A program made the translations under genes and the position numbers. Shown here one piece after another: positions 1 through 4,886 of a stretch of DNA of 12,103 bases (position 1 is the stretch's first letter; every line of letters begins with the position of its first letter). Source of the DNA: JAGXIT01 sp964393815 (lineage in GTDB: Bacteria; Patescibacteriota; Saccharimonadia; Saccharimonadales; UBA4665); the NCBI GenBank assembly GCA_964393815.1, contig CAYMUP010000029.1, forward strand, positions 1 through 12,103, given 5' to 3'. The notes below the pieces were generated by a model, which saw only the letters and a program-made list of their open reading frames with translations, did no database searches and was not told the origin of the DNA.

Positions 1-54
1 CGCCCCTCTAACGATTTAGCAAACCGTCCCCTTCAGCCACTTGGGTACCTCTCC
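1..54 (-). tRNA. tRNA-Ser (GCU anticodon), 5' part, cut by window start
   Basis: On the minus strand from 54 the sequence starts with the seven-base acceptor strand GGAGAGG and a serine-type D-arm (CCAAGTGGCTGAAGG). The anticodon arm follows as ACGGT / TTGCTAA / ATCGT, giving anticodon GCT (complement at 18-20), which reads AGC/AGU. The long variable arm, T-arm and 3' acceptor strand lie beyond the window. It is the last of three serine tRNA or tRNA-like units in the same direction and is probably in the transcript started at 488-516. The intergenic stretch before it (55-213) has no gene but contains the hairpin at 142-186. Confidence 0.9.
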
Positions 55-141
55 TCGTCAAGATGCAACTTCGGGTTCCGCTGCGCCAAAAATGGCTTAC
101 GCCTTTTTTGCCGAGCTTTATCCTACGTTGATCTTTCCTCT

Positions 142-186
142 CGATTTTGTAATCCAAGGAGCCTTCGGCGACTGAATACAAAATCG
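142..186 (-). other. intergenic stem-loop between tRNA-Ser(GCU) and tRNA-Ser(UGA)
   Basis: CGATTTTGTA at 142-151 is perfectly complementary to TACAAAATCG at 177-186, a 10-bp stem enclosing 25 nt with a small inner GCC/GGC hairpin. No T-run follows on either strand, so it is not a standard terminator. In the minus-strand transcript it would lie between two tRNAs, where it might guide processing or reduce read-through. That role is inferred. Confidence 0.45.
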
Positions 187-213
187 GATTGGCTGCACAT
201 AGTGTAACACTTT

Positions 214-303
214 TGGCGGAGAGACAGGGATTCGAACCCTGGGTACCCTTGCGGGCACACTTGTTTTCAAGACAAGCTCCTTAAACCACTCGGACATCTC
301 TCC
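214..303 (-). tRNA. tRNA-Ser (UGA anticodon)
   Basis: A complete class II tRNA of 90 nt including an encoded CCA (214-216). The acceptor strands GGAGAGA and TCTCTCC pair perfectly with discriminator G. The D-arm contains CCGAGTGGTTTAAGG. The anticodon arm is CTTGT / CTTGAAA / ACAAG, anticodon TGA (complement at 267-269). A long variable arm with a GCAA loop and a T-arm with GGTTCGAATCC follow. It should decode UCA and other UCN codons. It is downstream of the strong promoter at 488-516 and of the tRNA-Ser 5' half at 427-460. A 17-bp inverted copy of its anticodon arm is at 348-364. Confidence 0.96.
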
Positions 304-364
304 ACAAACCAGACACTAAGTAAATTGTAAAAGTTCAGTGGTACAGGGTCTTGAAAACAAGTGT
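257..364. repeat. 17-bp inverted repeat of the tRNA-Ser(UGA) anticodon arm
   Basis: ACACTTGTTTTCAAGAC at 257-273 covers the anticodon arm of tRNA-Ser(UGA) as read on the plus strand. Its exact reverse complement, GTCTTGAAAACAAGTGT, lies at 348-364. Identity stops at 17 bp on both sides. Both units would be on the same minus-strand transcript, so the spacer copy is antisense to the tRNA anticodon stem-loop. A 17-bp match within about 100 bp is very unlikely by chance, so a local inverted duplication is the simplest origin. Confidence 0.8.
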
Positions 365-426
365 AGTTGAAACAAAGTTTCAACTGACGACGCTTTGATT
401 GCTGAAGGCAATCTTATTTAAAGCCA
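304..426 (-). other. hairpin-rich spacer in the tRNA-Ser transcript
   Basis: Between the tRNA-Ser 5' half and tRNA-Ser(UGA), the minus strand carries two clear hairpins: GATTGC-CTTCA-GCAATC and GTTGAAAC-TTT-GTTTCAAC. After them comes CAAGACC, which can pair with GGTCTTG at the end of the 5' half and close a multi-branched structure. I see no T-arm (GGTTCGAATCC-like) and no recognisable group I intron core. It is 123 nt long with no ORF. Confidence 0.5.
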
Positions 427-460
427 AGACCGTTACCTTCAACCACTCGGTCATCTCTCC
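427..460 (-). pseudogene. tRNA-Ser 5' half without a 3' half (interrupted or decayed tRNA-Ser)
   Basis: The minus strand from 460 reads as a textbook serine tRNA start. It has acceptor strand GGAGAGA, D-arm ACCGAGTGGTTGAAGGT and the 5' side of an anticodon stem (ACGGTC). The sequence then leaves the tRNA consensus: no anticodon arm closes, and no long variable arm or T-arm follows before tRNA-Ser(UGA) begins at 303. It differs from both neighbouring serine tRNAs, so it is not a recent copy of either. Its intact D-arm and position about 20 nt after a near-consensus promoter suggest it was, or still is, transcribed. It could be a decayed tRNA-Ser(GGA), the isoacceptor not otherwise seen here, or a tRNA with an unusual insertion. 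Confidence 0.6.
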
Positions 461-487
461 ATAAGGTATAGCTAACGAACAGAGGTG

Positions 488-516
488 ATTATACGGACTT
501 ACAGGATATTTTTCAA
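488..516 (-). promoter_or_regulatory. promoter of the tRNA-Ser cluster (TTGAAA-17-TATAAT)
   Basis: On the minus strand, TTGAAA (516-511) and TATAAT (493-488) are separated by exactly 17 bp. This is the closest match to a sigma70-type consensus in the window. Expected initiation near 481 is about 20 nt before the tRNA-Ser 5' half at 460. Confidence 0.75.
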
Positions 517-610
517 CAACGGCGGGCAGTCCTATCTCAAAACGGCGGAAGACCGATGAGTAAAAGTAGAAAAGCTTTTAGACGACGCGTGGTATCTTCC
601 TCTCTCGTTC

Positions 611-640
611 TTACAAACTCACTAACTACAGTGCTACAAT
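611..640 (+). promoter_or_regulatory. promoter of the Pro-rich membrane protein gene; leaderless
   Basis: TTACAA (611-616) and TACAAT (635-640) are 18 bp apart, with TGC before the -10 giving an extended -10. The hexamer ends 8 nt before the ATG at 648, so transcription should begin at or next to the start codon. Confidence 0.65.
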
Positions 641-647
641 AGAGCTT

Positions 648-1328
648 ATGGATCAAGAAAGACAACCGGGAAATGTGACTCAACCGTCTGCTGCGCCTCA
701 AACGCCTCCCGTACCACCTACTGCTCAACCTACTCCTGTGGTTATTCAGCCTACCACCCCTCCCACTTATGCAGAACTACCCCAATACCCTGCCTATGCG
801 CCGCAGCCGTCTCCAGCTGCAGCTGGGCTAAGCGAGTATGAATCTTCGGCAACTAGCCCACCCCTACAAGGAGGAATTGTTTGGCAGGCCGATGAGTTTG
901 AAGGCTCTTCTAAAAGTGCAACATGGTACGGGAGCGTAGTACTCGGGGCAATTCTGGCGGCTATCGCTGTCTTTTTCGTAACTGGCAAAGACTTTTTTGT
1001 GGCTGGTGCAGTGCTTATCGCGGTCCTCGGCCTAGCGTACCTTGCGAGCAGACGTCCCTCGAGTCAAGCATATGCGGTCGATGATCAGGGGGTTCACACT
1101 GGTAATAAGCTCAGAGCTTACGAAGAATTTCGTTGTTTTGCGGTAAGCGAGGAGGGGCAACTGCTTAATCTTGTCTTCACACCTCACAAAAGATTTGCTC
1201 CACCACTTGTTATCCCAGTTACAGTGGAGCAAGAACAACCTGCCATAGACCTACTCACAGCTTACTTACCTCTCGAAGAACATAAGCCAGACGCGGTCGA
1301 TGCTCTTATCCGTCGAATTCGATTGTAG
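648..1328 (+). CDS. Pro-rich two-TM membrane protein with a cytosolic PH-like C-terminal domain
   Basis: A 226-aa protein. Residues 1-60 are rich in Pro, Gln and Thr with many PP and PTP steps, and lack a signal peptide. Two hydrophobic helices follow at about 94-111 and 115-134, separated only by TGKD, so both ends should be cytoplasmic. The C-terminal part (about 140-226) starts with YAVDDQGVHTGNKLRAYEEF and continues as beta strands (LLNLVFTP, PPLVIPVTV) and a final amphipathic helix. That layout resembles bacterial PH-like membrane domains, but I assign this on pattern only. The start is the ATG 8 nt after the -10 with no Shine-Dalgarno, so the message is probably leaderless. The next gene (1429) has its own promoter. 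Function is unknown. The Pro-rich tail resembles the cytoplasmic tail of the large surface protein at 5927-9289. Confidence 0.85.
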   Translation: MDQERQPGNVTQPSAAPQTPPVPPTAQPTPVVIQPTTPPTYAELPQYPAYAPQPSPAAAGLSEYESSATSPPLQGGIVWQADEFEGSSKSATWYGSVVLGAILAAIAVFFVTGKDFFVAGAVLIAVLGLAYLASRRPSSQAYAVDDQGVHTGNKLRAYEEFRCFAVSEEGQLLNLVFTPHKRFAPPLVIPVTVEQEQPAIDLLTAYLPLEEHKPDAVDALIRRIRL

Positions 1329-1358
1329 CTCGGTGTAGCCTGAAAGACACAATAATAC

Positions 1359-1387
1359 TTGCATAAGCGCAATTAATGTGCTAATAT
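1359..1387 (+). promoter_or_regulatory. promoter of the LANTG surface protein gene
   Basis: TTGCAT (1359-1364) and TAATAT (1382-1387) are 17 bp apart, with TGC directly before the -10. Expected initiation near 1394 leaves a leader of about 35 nt containing GGAGG at 1412-1416. Confidence 0.6.
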
Positions 1388-1428
1388 AGTACTTATAACG
1401 TGTAGTTTCACGGAGGTATGAAAGTATA

Positions 1429-1917
1429 ATGTACGAACAAAATCGAAGTTCTATCATCGGTAGAGTCATCTGGGCGCTTGTGTCGCTTTTGATTCTTGCA
1501 GGTGTTGTATGGCTTATCTTATGGTTACTCTTTTGGCGCAACCCAAAGACGACTTCTACGGTCAAAGACACAACCAGATCTGCCGTTGATAAGACCAAAA
1601 AGACTGCTAGTGATGCTGCTAACAAGGCTACCAGTGGCAACAGTGGTTCAAATAGTAGCACGACTGGTTCGACTAGCGGTGCAGGTACAGCAGGCACTAG
1701 CACAAACACCACCTCTACTACTGGGTCAACTGGGCAGTCTGGTTCAACCACTACCACTCAAACAACAGGCAGTACATCAAGCACCTCGACTAGTACTCCC
1801 AATACCACTACCTTGGCAAATACTGGCCCGGCTGGTAACACCGCAGCCGTCGTGCTTGCAGTGGCTGGCGGTACCATAGCCTACAACCTATATCTTCGTC
1901 GCCGCGAAAGCGAGTAG
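1429..1917 (+). CDS. Ser/Thr-rich surface protein with a LANTG sortase sorting signal
   Basis: A 162-aa protein built like a wall-anchored stalk. An N-terminal hydrophobic helix (about 13-36) is followed by a charged stretch (40-66) and a low-complexity Ser/Thr/Gly region (about 67-128). The C-terminus is a sorting signal: LANTG at 129-133, a hydrophobic helix at about 138-155, and RRR at 157-159. Sortases normally cleave LPxTG between Thr and Gly and join the protein to the cell wall; here Ala replaces Pro at the second position. The first helix has no clear signal-peptidase site, so the protein may also stay tethered at its N-terminus. GGAGG at 1412-1416 precedes the ATG by 12 nt. A closer ATG at 1418 opens only a three-codon frame ending in TAATG. 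A terminator follows at 1940-1968. No sortase gene is in the window. Confidence 0.85.
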   Translation: MYEQNRSSIIGRVIWALVSLLILAGVVWLILWLLFWRNPKTTSTVKDTTRSAVDKTKKTASDAANKATSGNSGSNSSTTGSTSGAGTAGTSTNTTSTTGSTGQSGSTTTTQTTGSTSSTSTSTPNTTTLANTGPAGNTAAVVLAVAGGTIAYNLYLRRRESE

Positions 1918-1939
1918 GCGCTAGCACCGCTGAATAAAT

Positions 1940-1968
1940 AATGAGGGGCAAATTGGCCCCTCATTTTG
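1940..1968 (+). terminator. rho-independent terminator, possibly bidirectional
   Basis: AATGAGGGGC (1940-1949) pairs perfectly with GCCCCTCATT (1956-1965) around a six-base loop, followed by TTTG. It lies 22 nt after the stop of the LANTG protein gene. On the other strand the stem is followed by the T-rich TATTTATTC, so it may also end transcripts coming from the minus-strand genes at 2075-2588. Confidence 0.8.
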
Positions 1969-1982
1969 TATGTATCATGAGA

Positions 1983-2053
1983 GCCAGCGAACCGGTGCCC
2001 CGCGCTGGCCCTAGGGGCGTTCAAGAGTTAGCTTGAATTCATTTCAAACTAAC
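1983..2053 (-). other. two further stem-loops downstream of the 25-codon ORF
   Basis: GTTAGCTTGAA (2027-2037) and TTCAAACTAAC (2043-2053) form an 11-bp stem with one non-Watson-Crick position (a G-U pair on the minus strand) and a 5-nt loop. GCCAGCG (1983-1989) and CGCTGGC (2003-2009) form a 7-bp stem. With the hairpin at 2055-2075, three stem-loops lie in a row in the minus-strand transcript before the terminator at 1940-1965. They could be a structured 3' UTR or a small RNA. No function is visible. Confidence 0.5.
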
Positions 2054-2054
2054 G

Positions 2055-2075
2055 AGGAGGGGCTATGCCCCTCCT
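2055..2075 (-). terminator. GC-rich hairpin overlapping the stop of the small ORF
   Basis: AGGAGGGGC and GCCCCTCCT (2055-2063 and 2067-2075) form a perfect 9-bp GC-rich stem with a three-base loop. It begins at the last base of the small ORF stop on the minus strand. There is no T-run directly after it, so it may act as a 3' stabilising structure rather than an efficient terminator. Confidence 0.5.
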
Positions 2076-2152
2076 TATCTCTCGCTTTCACTCAGCGTCT
2101 CGTCGAGGAATTGATCCTCAAGCTTGACTACCGAAATAAACATTCGTCCCAT
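2075..2152 (-). CDS. 25-aa small protein with a strong Shine-Dalgarno
   Basis: This small ORF starts MGRMFISVVKLEDQF and ends SESER before TAA. Its support is translational: AAGGAGGG (2165-2158 on the minus strand) is a near-perfect Shine-Dalgarno 5 nt before the ATG at 2152. A GC-rich hairpin begins exactly at its stop. A hydrophobic start (MFISVVKL) is followed by an acidic, hydrophilic tail. It lies 70 nt downstream of the four-TM protein gene (2223-2588) in the same direction, with a possible extended -10 (TGTTACGAT, hexamer complement at 2177-2182) and an isolated TTGACA (complement at 2191-2196) in between. The peptide is not recognised. It could be a small regulatory protein or a chance ORF behind a good Shine-Dalgarno. 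Confidence 0.55.
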   Translation of the reverse strand: MGRMFISVVKLEDQFLDETLSESER

Positions 2153-2222
2153 TGTTTCCCTCCTTATTCCATCTCTATCGTAACAATTCTTGTCAAGACT
2201 CTGCTGTAAGCTAGGTTACATG

Positions 2223-2588
2223 CTAGATAGCGTTAGCGCGTTCAGTAAATTTGACCGGTTTAAGCTCAAGTGCACTAACCATCAGCGCAATGGCTGTCTG
2301 ACCAAAGACGAGCACGTCAAGAAACGGTGAGCCCATACCCGTGAGTGAATAAAAGCTAGCTGCCCCTGCGACCATAGCCACGACCATGGTGATTGTCCTA
2401 AGGACGTACGGCCGAGGTGGTGTGGTCAAAAGTTGTGCACCAACGAGCGCAAGAGCAACCACACGGATAATTTGAACACTAAAATCGCTTGATGTTAGCC
2501 AAAAAACAGGGCTATTAGATCCAAAAGCTACACCAAGTGTAATTAGGCTTAAGATAACGAAAGAAAATGTTAGGTGAAATTTACGCAT
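2223..2588 (-). CDS. hypothetical four-TM membrane protein
   Basis: A 121-aa, very hydrophobic protein with four predicted membrane helices at about 5-23, 38-56, 62-81 and 88-107. Loops are short (e.g. TTPPRPYVL at 55-63), and a charged C-terminal tail (LELKPVKFTERANAI) is probably cytoplasmic. No catalytic motif or known family signature is visible. The start is supported by AAGGA 7 nt upstream of the ATG. A TATACT-like -10 (complement at 2622-2627) gives a leader of roughly 25-30 nt. Its downstream neighbour on the same strand is the 25-codon ORF, 70 nt away; co-transcription is possible. Role unknown. Confidence 0.8.
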   Translation of the reverse strand: MRKFHLTFSFVILSLITLGVAFGSNSPVFWLTSSDFSVQIIRVVALALVGAQLLTTPPRPYVLRTITMVVAMVAGAASFYSLTGMGSPFLDVLVFGQTAIALMVSALELKPVKFTERANAI

Positions 2589-2879
2589 TCGGTTTTTCCT
2601 TGTTCAATTAGTACAGTCAAAAGTATAAAACCGACTAATACAACTGTACTGCGAACCATTTCGCTACAAAACTGTAATATTGATTACACCTTGCCGAACA
2701 TATGTCATTGTATGCAACATGCTTGTGCTCTTATTTGCCTCATTTCCCTTTTTAACAGGGGCACATTTCACTTCATTTAGGAATTGGAGGTTGGCAGTAT
2801 TGTGCCATCTTGGATGAGCAACGAAGAGCCAAAAGCAAGCCTTTATCTCTGCCCATAAAGCTCATGTCCCCTCTGAACA
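2589..2879. other. 291-bp stretch without a recognised gene
   Basis: Apart from the minus-strand promoter and leader of the four-TM protein at 2589-2627, I find no gene here. Frames that stay open in it lack ribosome sites and protein-like composition. The only notable element is at 2751-2778, where TTTAACAG, GGCAC and TTCACTTCATTT recur in the same order at 10940-10967. Confidence 0.6.
2751..2778 (+). repeat. intergenic motif shared with 10940-10967 (copy 1)
   Basis: TTTAACAG, GGCAC and TTCACTTCATTT occur in order with slightly different spacing here and at 10940-10967. Both copies are intergenic and in the same orientation. The 12-base block is identical in the two. No coding or hairpin structure explains it. 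Confidence 0.45.
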
Positions 2880-2920
2880 AAACATAAAACGCCTGTCGAT
2901 TTGACAGACGTTTTATGTTT
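2880..2920 (-). terminator. terminator of tRNA-Ser(CGA)
   Basis: An 18-bp stem with one mismatch (2880-2897 with 2903-2920) and a 5-nt loop begins at the CCA end of the tRNA on the minus strand. On that strand the 3' arm contains TTTTATGTT and is followed by TTGTTC, giving a T-rich end. Confidence 0.75.
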
Positions 2921-3011
2921 GGCGGAGAGGGAGGGATTCGAACCCTCGATAGAGTTGCCCCTATACTACATTTCGAGTGTAGCGCACTAGACCGAACTAT
3001 GCGACCTCTCC
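2920..3011 (-). tRNA. tRNA-Ser (CGA anticodon)
   Basis: A complete class II tRNA of 92 nt with encoded CCA (2920-2922). Acceptor strands GGAGAGG and CCTCTCC pair perfectly with discriminator G. The anticodon arm is CTACA / CTCGAAA / TGTAG, anticodon CGA (complement at 2973-2975), reading UCG. A long variable arm and a T-arm with GGTTCGAATCC follow. It stands alone, with its own promoter (3035-3043) and terminator (2880-2920), unlike the clustered serine tRNAs at the window start. Confidence 0.96.
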
Positions 3012-3034
3012 TTTTCGCTAGCGTCAACCGCCCT

Positions 3035-3043
3035 ATTGTAACA
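3035..3043 (-). promoter_or_regulatory. extended -10 promoter of tRNA-Ser(CGA)
   Basis: On the minus strand TGTTACAAT (hexamer complement at 3035-3040) is an extended -10 with no clear -35. Expected initiation near 3028 is about 17 nt before the tRNA 5' end. Confidence 0.6.
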
Positions 3044-3089
3044 GAAAATACCATGTTATGACTGAGATATTGCATAATAATAAAATTAG

Positions 3090-3098
3090 TGTTAAAAT
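3090..3098 (+). promoter_or_regulatory. extended -10 promoter of the 443-aa gene; leaderless
   Basis: TGT precedes TAAAAT (3093-3098). The hexamer ends 8 nt before the ATG at 3106, and no Shine-Dalgarno is present. This predicts a leaderless message. Confidence 0.6.
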
Positions 3099-3105
3099 AT
3101 AACAA

Positions 3106-4437
3106 ATGTCTAATCCTTATTTGCCTGGCGAACAGCTTCACGCCGATTATGAAACTGTAAACGCGGCGCAAAATAGCCCCGAAAGAAAAGCGGCTACCAC
3201 AAGACTCCTGGGGCGCTGCGGCTCTTTAGAGGACGCCGAGAGATACTATCAGGGCGTCGATCCTGCGCACGAGATTGATGGGTCAATGTTCAAAACTATG
3301 AGTCTCGAGGAGCGTTGCGAGGAGTTTATAGCAAGAGCAAATATAGGACTGCATGCCGCAGAGCTGGTAGTAAGCTCAGTTGCCCACCCCGGCGCTTATG
3401 CAAAAACACATAGCCGTAGAGTGCGCGAGCTGAGTGCTCAGGCTGATTGGTATAAACTTCCAACTGCTGGTAGTCCCGACAAAGTTACTCCCTACGATAC
3501 AATTCATGGGGCGCTAAATATCATAAGCCCCATGCGTCTATCGGTCGAAGAGCTAAAGGCACTAGGTGTCGGAGCAGAACTTGTTTCTTCTTCTCTAACC
3601 TGGTGGCAAGCTGTGGCCATAATGATGTGCGATGCCAATGAGCAAGCCTATTCCCGCGATGAATATGTCTTAGAGATTATGCGCTCAAGAGAGGCACTAA
3701 CAGTAGGGACTTTGTTTGAAATTCAAAATACTATAACCAAAAAAGCAGTACTTGAGGACTTCCCCTCTTGTGAGCCGGCCGAGACGCTGGAGCGAGCAAG
3801 TATGGGGCTCAAAGCAAAGTGGCGAACTAACTCAACCCTACTTCACCCTATGTTTCGGCTATATGATACAGAGTTATCTACGTTAGCACTGGCTGAAATG
3901 GTAGAGGGTGTGGATGTGGTTTTTTTACAAAACGATCTATTAGATTTTCGGAAATACCCAAAAAAGGAAGTAAAAGGCTTGCTGCACGAGCTAATGTGGC
4001 TTTTAGATGCTGGGATGTTATTGCTCTCGAGGCCAGATGAGCTCCAGACTGTGTACATTAGTCCCAGCGCTATGCGTTTTGATCGACCGATTATAGGACG
4101 GCCCAAATTGCTCCGCGGTGTAGATTATGGCCTTATGAGCATCGCAGATGATGCAGAGGCGCAACTCATAAACCTAAAATCAGGCCATGGTGACACGAGA
4201 AGCTACCATCCTCGAGTTAAGACGGTAAAAGAGGAAAATTTCTTGGATATCAACAGGGGGCGTCTTACAAACAAAATTGCAGCTTACCGAGCAATTATTG
4301 ATGGTAAATTTAACTTACCGGAGACCAGAGAGACTATAGATAGATTTGCCTTAGCAAGCGTAAAGCTAGAACTAGAAGAGTATAAGCGTCCACCAATGCA
4401 TGAAGGATGGGGATTGTTGCCAAGGCCAGGAGCATAG
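3106..4437 (+). CDS. hypothetical cytosolic protein, 443 aa
   Basis: I do not recognise this protein. It has no signal peptide or membrane helix and is mixed-charge and largely helical, so it is probably cytosolic. Residues 1-75 are hydrophilic. A central region (about 130-215) includes the Trp pair in LTWWQAVAIMMCDANEQ. The region at about 245-345 (LLHPMFRLYDTELSTL, DVVFLQNDLLDFRKYPKKEV, LLHELMWLLDAGMLLLSRP) looks like a compact folded domain, and a charged C-terminus follows. There is no visible nucleotide-binding or metal-binding motif. The ATG at 3106 is chosen because the -10 lies directly upstream; no Shine-Dalgarno exists. The gene stands alone between tRNA-Ser(CGA) and tRNA-Arg. TAG is followed at once by an in-frame TGA. 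Base composition matches its surroundings. Confidence 0.8.
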   Translation: MSNPYLPGEQLHADYETVNAAQNSPERKAATTRLLGRCGSLEDAERYYQGVDPAHEIDGSMFKTMSLEERCEEFIARANIGLHAAELVVSSVAHPGAYAKTHSRRVRELSAQADWYKLPTAGSPDKVTPYDTIHGALNIISPMRLSVEELKALGVGAELVSSSLTWWQAVAIMMCDANEQAYSRDEYVLEIMRSREALTVGTLFEIQNTITKKAVLEDFPSCEPAETLERASMGLKAKWRTNSTLLHPMFRLYDTELSTLALAEMVEGVDVVFLQNDLLDFRKYPKKEVKGLLHELMWLLDAGMLLLSRPDELQTVYISPSAMRFDRPIIGRPKLLRGVDYGLMSIADDAEAQLINLKSGHGDTRSYHPRVKTVKEENFLDINRGRLTNKIAAYRAIIDGKFNLPETRETIDRFALASVKLELEEYKRPPMHEGWGLLPRPGA

Positions 4438-4450
4438 TGAGGGTGTCTAG

Positions 4451-4540
4451 CCCGATACGTTATCGCTACGCTCCTCCGCTCCGAAAGGGACGTGAGCAAG
4501 CTCCCGTTTCCTTTTCTCCTCTCCGCCGAACGTACGACCT
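4451..4540. repeat. tRNA-derived fragments upstream of tRNA-Arg
   Basis: CCCGATACG at 4451-4459 and CGAACGTACGACCT at 4527-4540 both recur, same strand and same order, in tRNA-Arg (4643-4651 and 4655-4668). There they are 3 nt apart and form the acceptor/T-arm and variable loop. Here 67 nt separate them. Directly before the second block, CCTCTCCGCC (4518-4527) matches the 3' acceptor end of the serine tRNAs in the opposite sense to the tRNA-Arg piece. The result looks like a decayed, interrupted tRNA mosaic. Confidence 0.5.
4483..4517 (+). terminator. possible terminator of the 443-aa gene
   Basis: GAAAGGG and CCCGTTTC can pair around an inner GAGC-AA-GCTC hairpin, and the downstream strand runs into CCTTTTC. 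The stem has a bulge and the T-run is interrupted, so this is a weak call. Confidence 0.35.
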
Positions 4541-4602
4541 ACGATCTTTTCCTGGCGGAAAATCTCTAGTCGCACGATCGCATCCTGCCAGCGTATAACC
4601 AG

Positions 4603-4630
4603 TAAAAAAGCCGGTCTAATGACCGACTCT
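4603..4630 (-). terminator. rho-independent terminator of tRNA-Arg
   Basis: On the minus strand GTCGGTC-ATTA-GACCGGC (complement at 4610-4627) is followed by six T's (complement at 4604-4609). It begins a few bases after the tRNA-Arg CCA end at 4636. Confidence 0.85.
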
Positions 4631-4635
4631 TTTAC

Positions 4636-4714
<79 letters not shown>

Positions 4715-4738
4715 AGCCGCAAAAATGCAACAGGGGTA

Positions 4739-4747
4739 ATTTTAGCA
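4739..4747 (-). promoter_or_regulatory. extended -10 promoter of tRNA-Arg
   Basis: TGCTAAAAT on the minus strand (hexamer complement at 4739-4744) predicts initiation near 4732, 20 nt before the tRNA 5' end. No good -35 is visible. Confidence 0.55.
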
Positions 4748-4792
4748 TATATTGCGAGCAAATGCTACATCCTATCGCCTACAGGCAGTGTT

Positions 4793-4829
4793 GTGACAAA
4801 AAGCAATGTATTTAAGTGTCATTTGTCAC
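4793..4829 (+). promoter_or_regulatory. 8-bp inverted repeat, candidate operator
   Basis: GTGACAAA (4793-4800) and TTTGTCAC (4822-4829) are perfect inverted repeats 21 nt apart, with a further GTGTCA half-site at 4816-4821. They lie about 22 bp upstream of the TATAAT of the 4887 gene, where an activator or repressor could act. No known regulator motif is recognised. Confidence 0.35.
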
Positions 4830-4851
4830 GTTCTACTTAGTGGCGCAGATG

Positions 4852-4857
4852 TATAAT
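4852..4857 (+). promoter_or_regulatory. -10 of the alpha/beta-hydrolase-like gene
   Basis: A perfect TATAAT, 29 nt before the ATG, implies a leader of about 22 nt. There is no matching -35 at 16-18 bp. Confidence 0.5.
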
Positions 4858-4886
4858 CGCCCTAAATTAACGCAGAAAGAAACACC

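Noticed and set aside
257..364. CRISPR-like repeat
   Set aside because: There are only two copies, in inverted orientation, and no spacer array or cas gene is present.
304..460. Group I intron in the interrupted tRNA-Ser
   Set aside because: No guide sequence near the presumed 5' splice site, no P7-like core and no 3' exon could be found, so I report only an interrupted tRNA half.
1266..1757. 163-aa minus-strand frame across the LANTG protein gene
   Set aside because: It is the antisense of a Ser/Thr-rich low-complexity region and overlaps a gene with a promoter, Shine-Dalgarno and clear domain layout.
2773..3171. 132-aa minus-strand frame
   Set aside because: It runs through tRNA-Ser(CGA) and its terminator and has no ribosome site.
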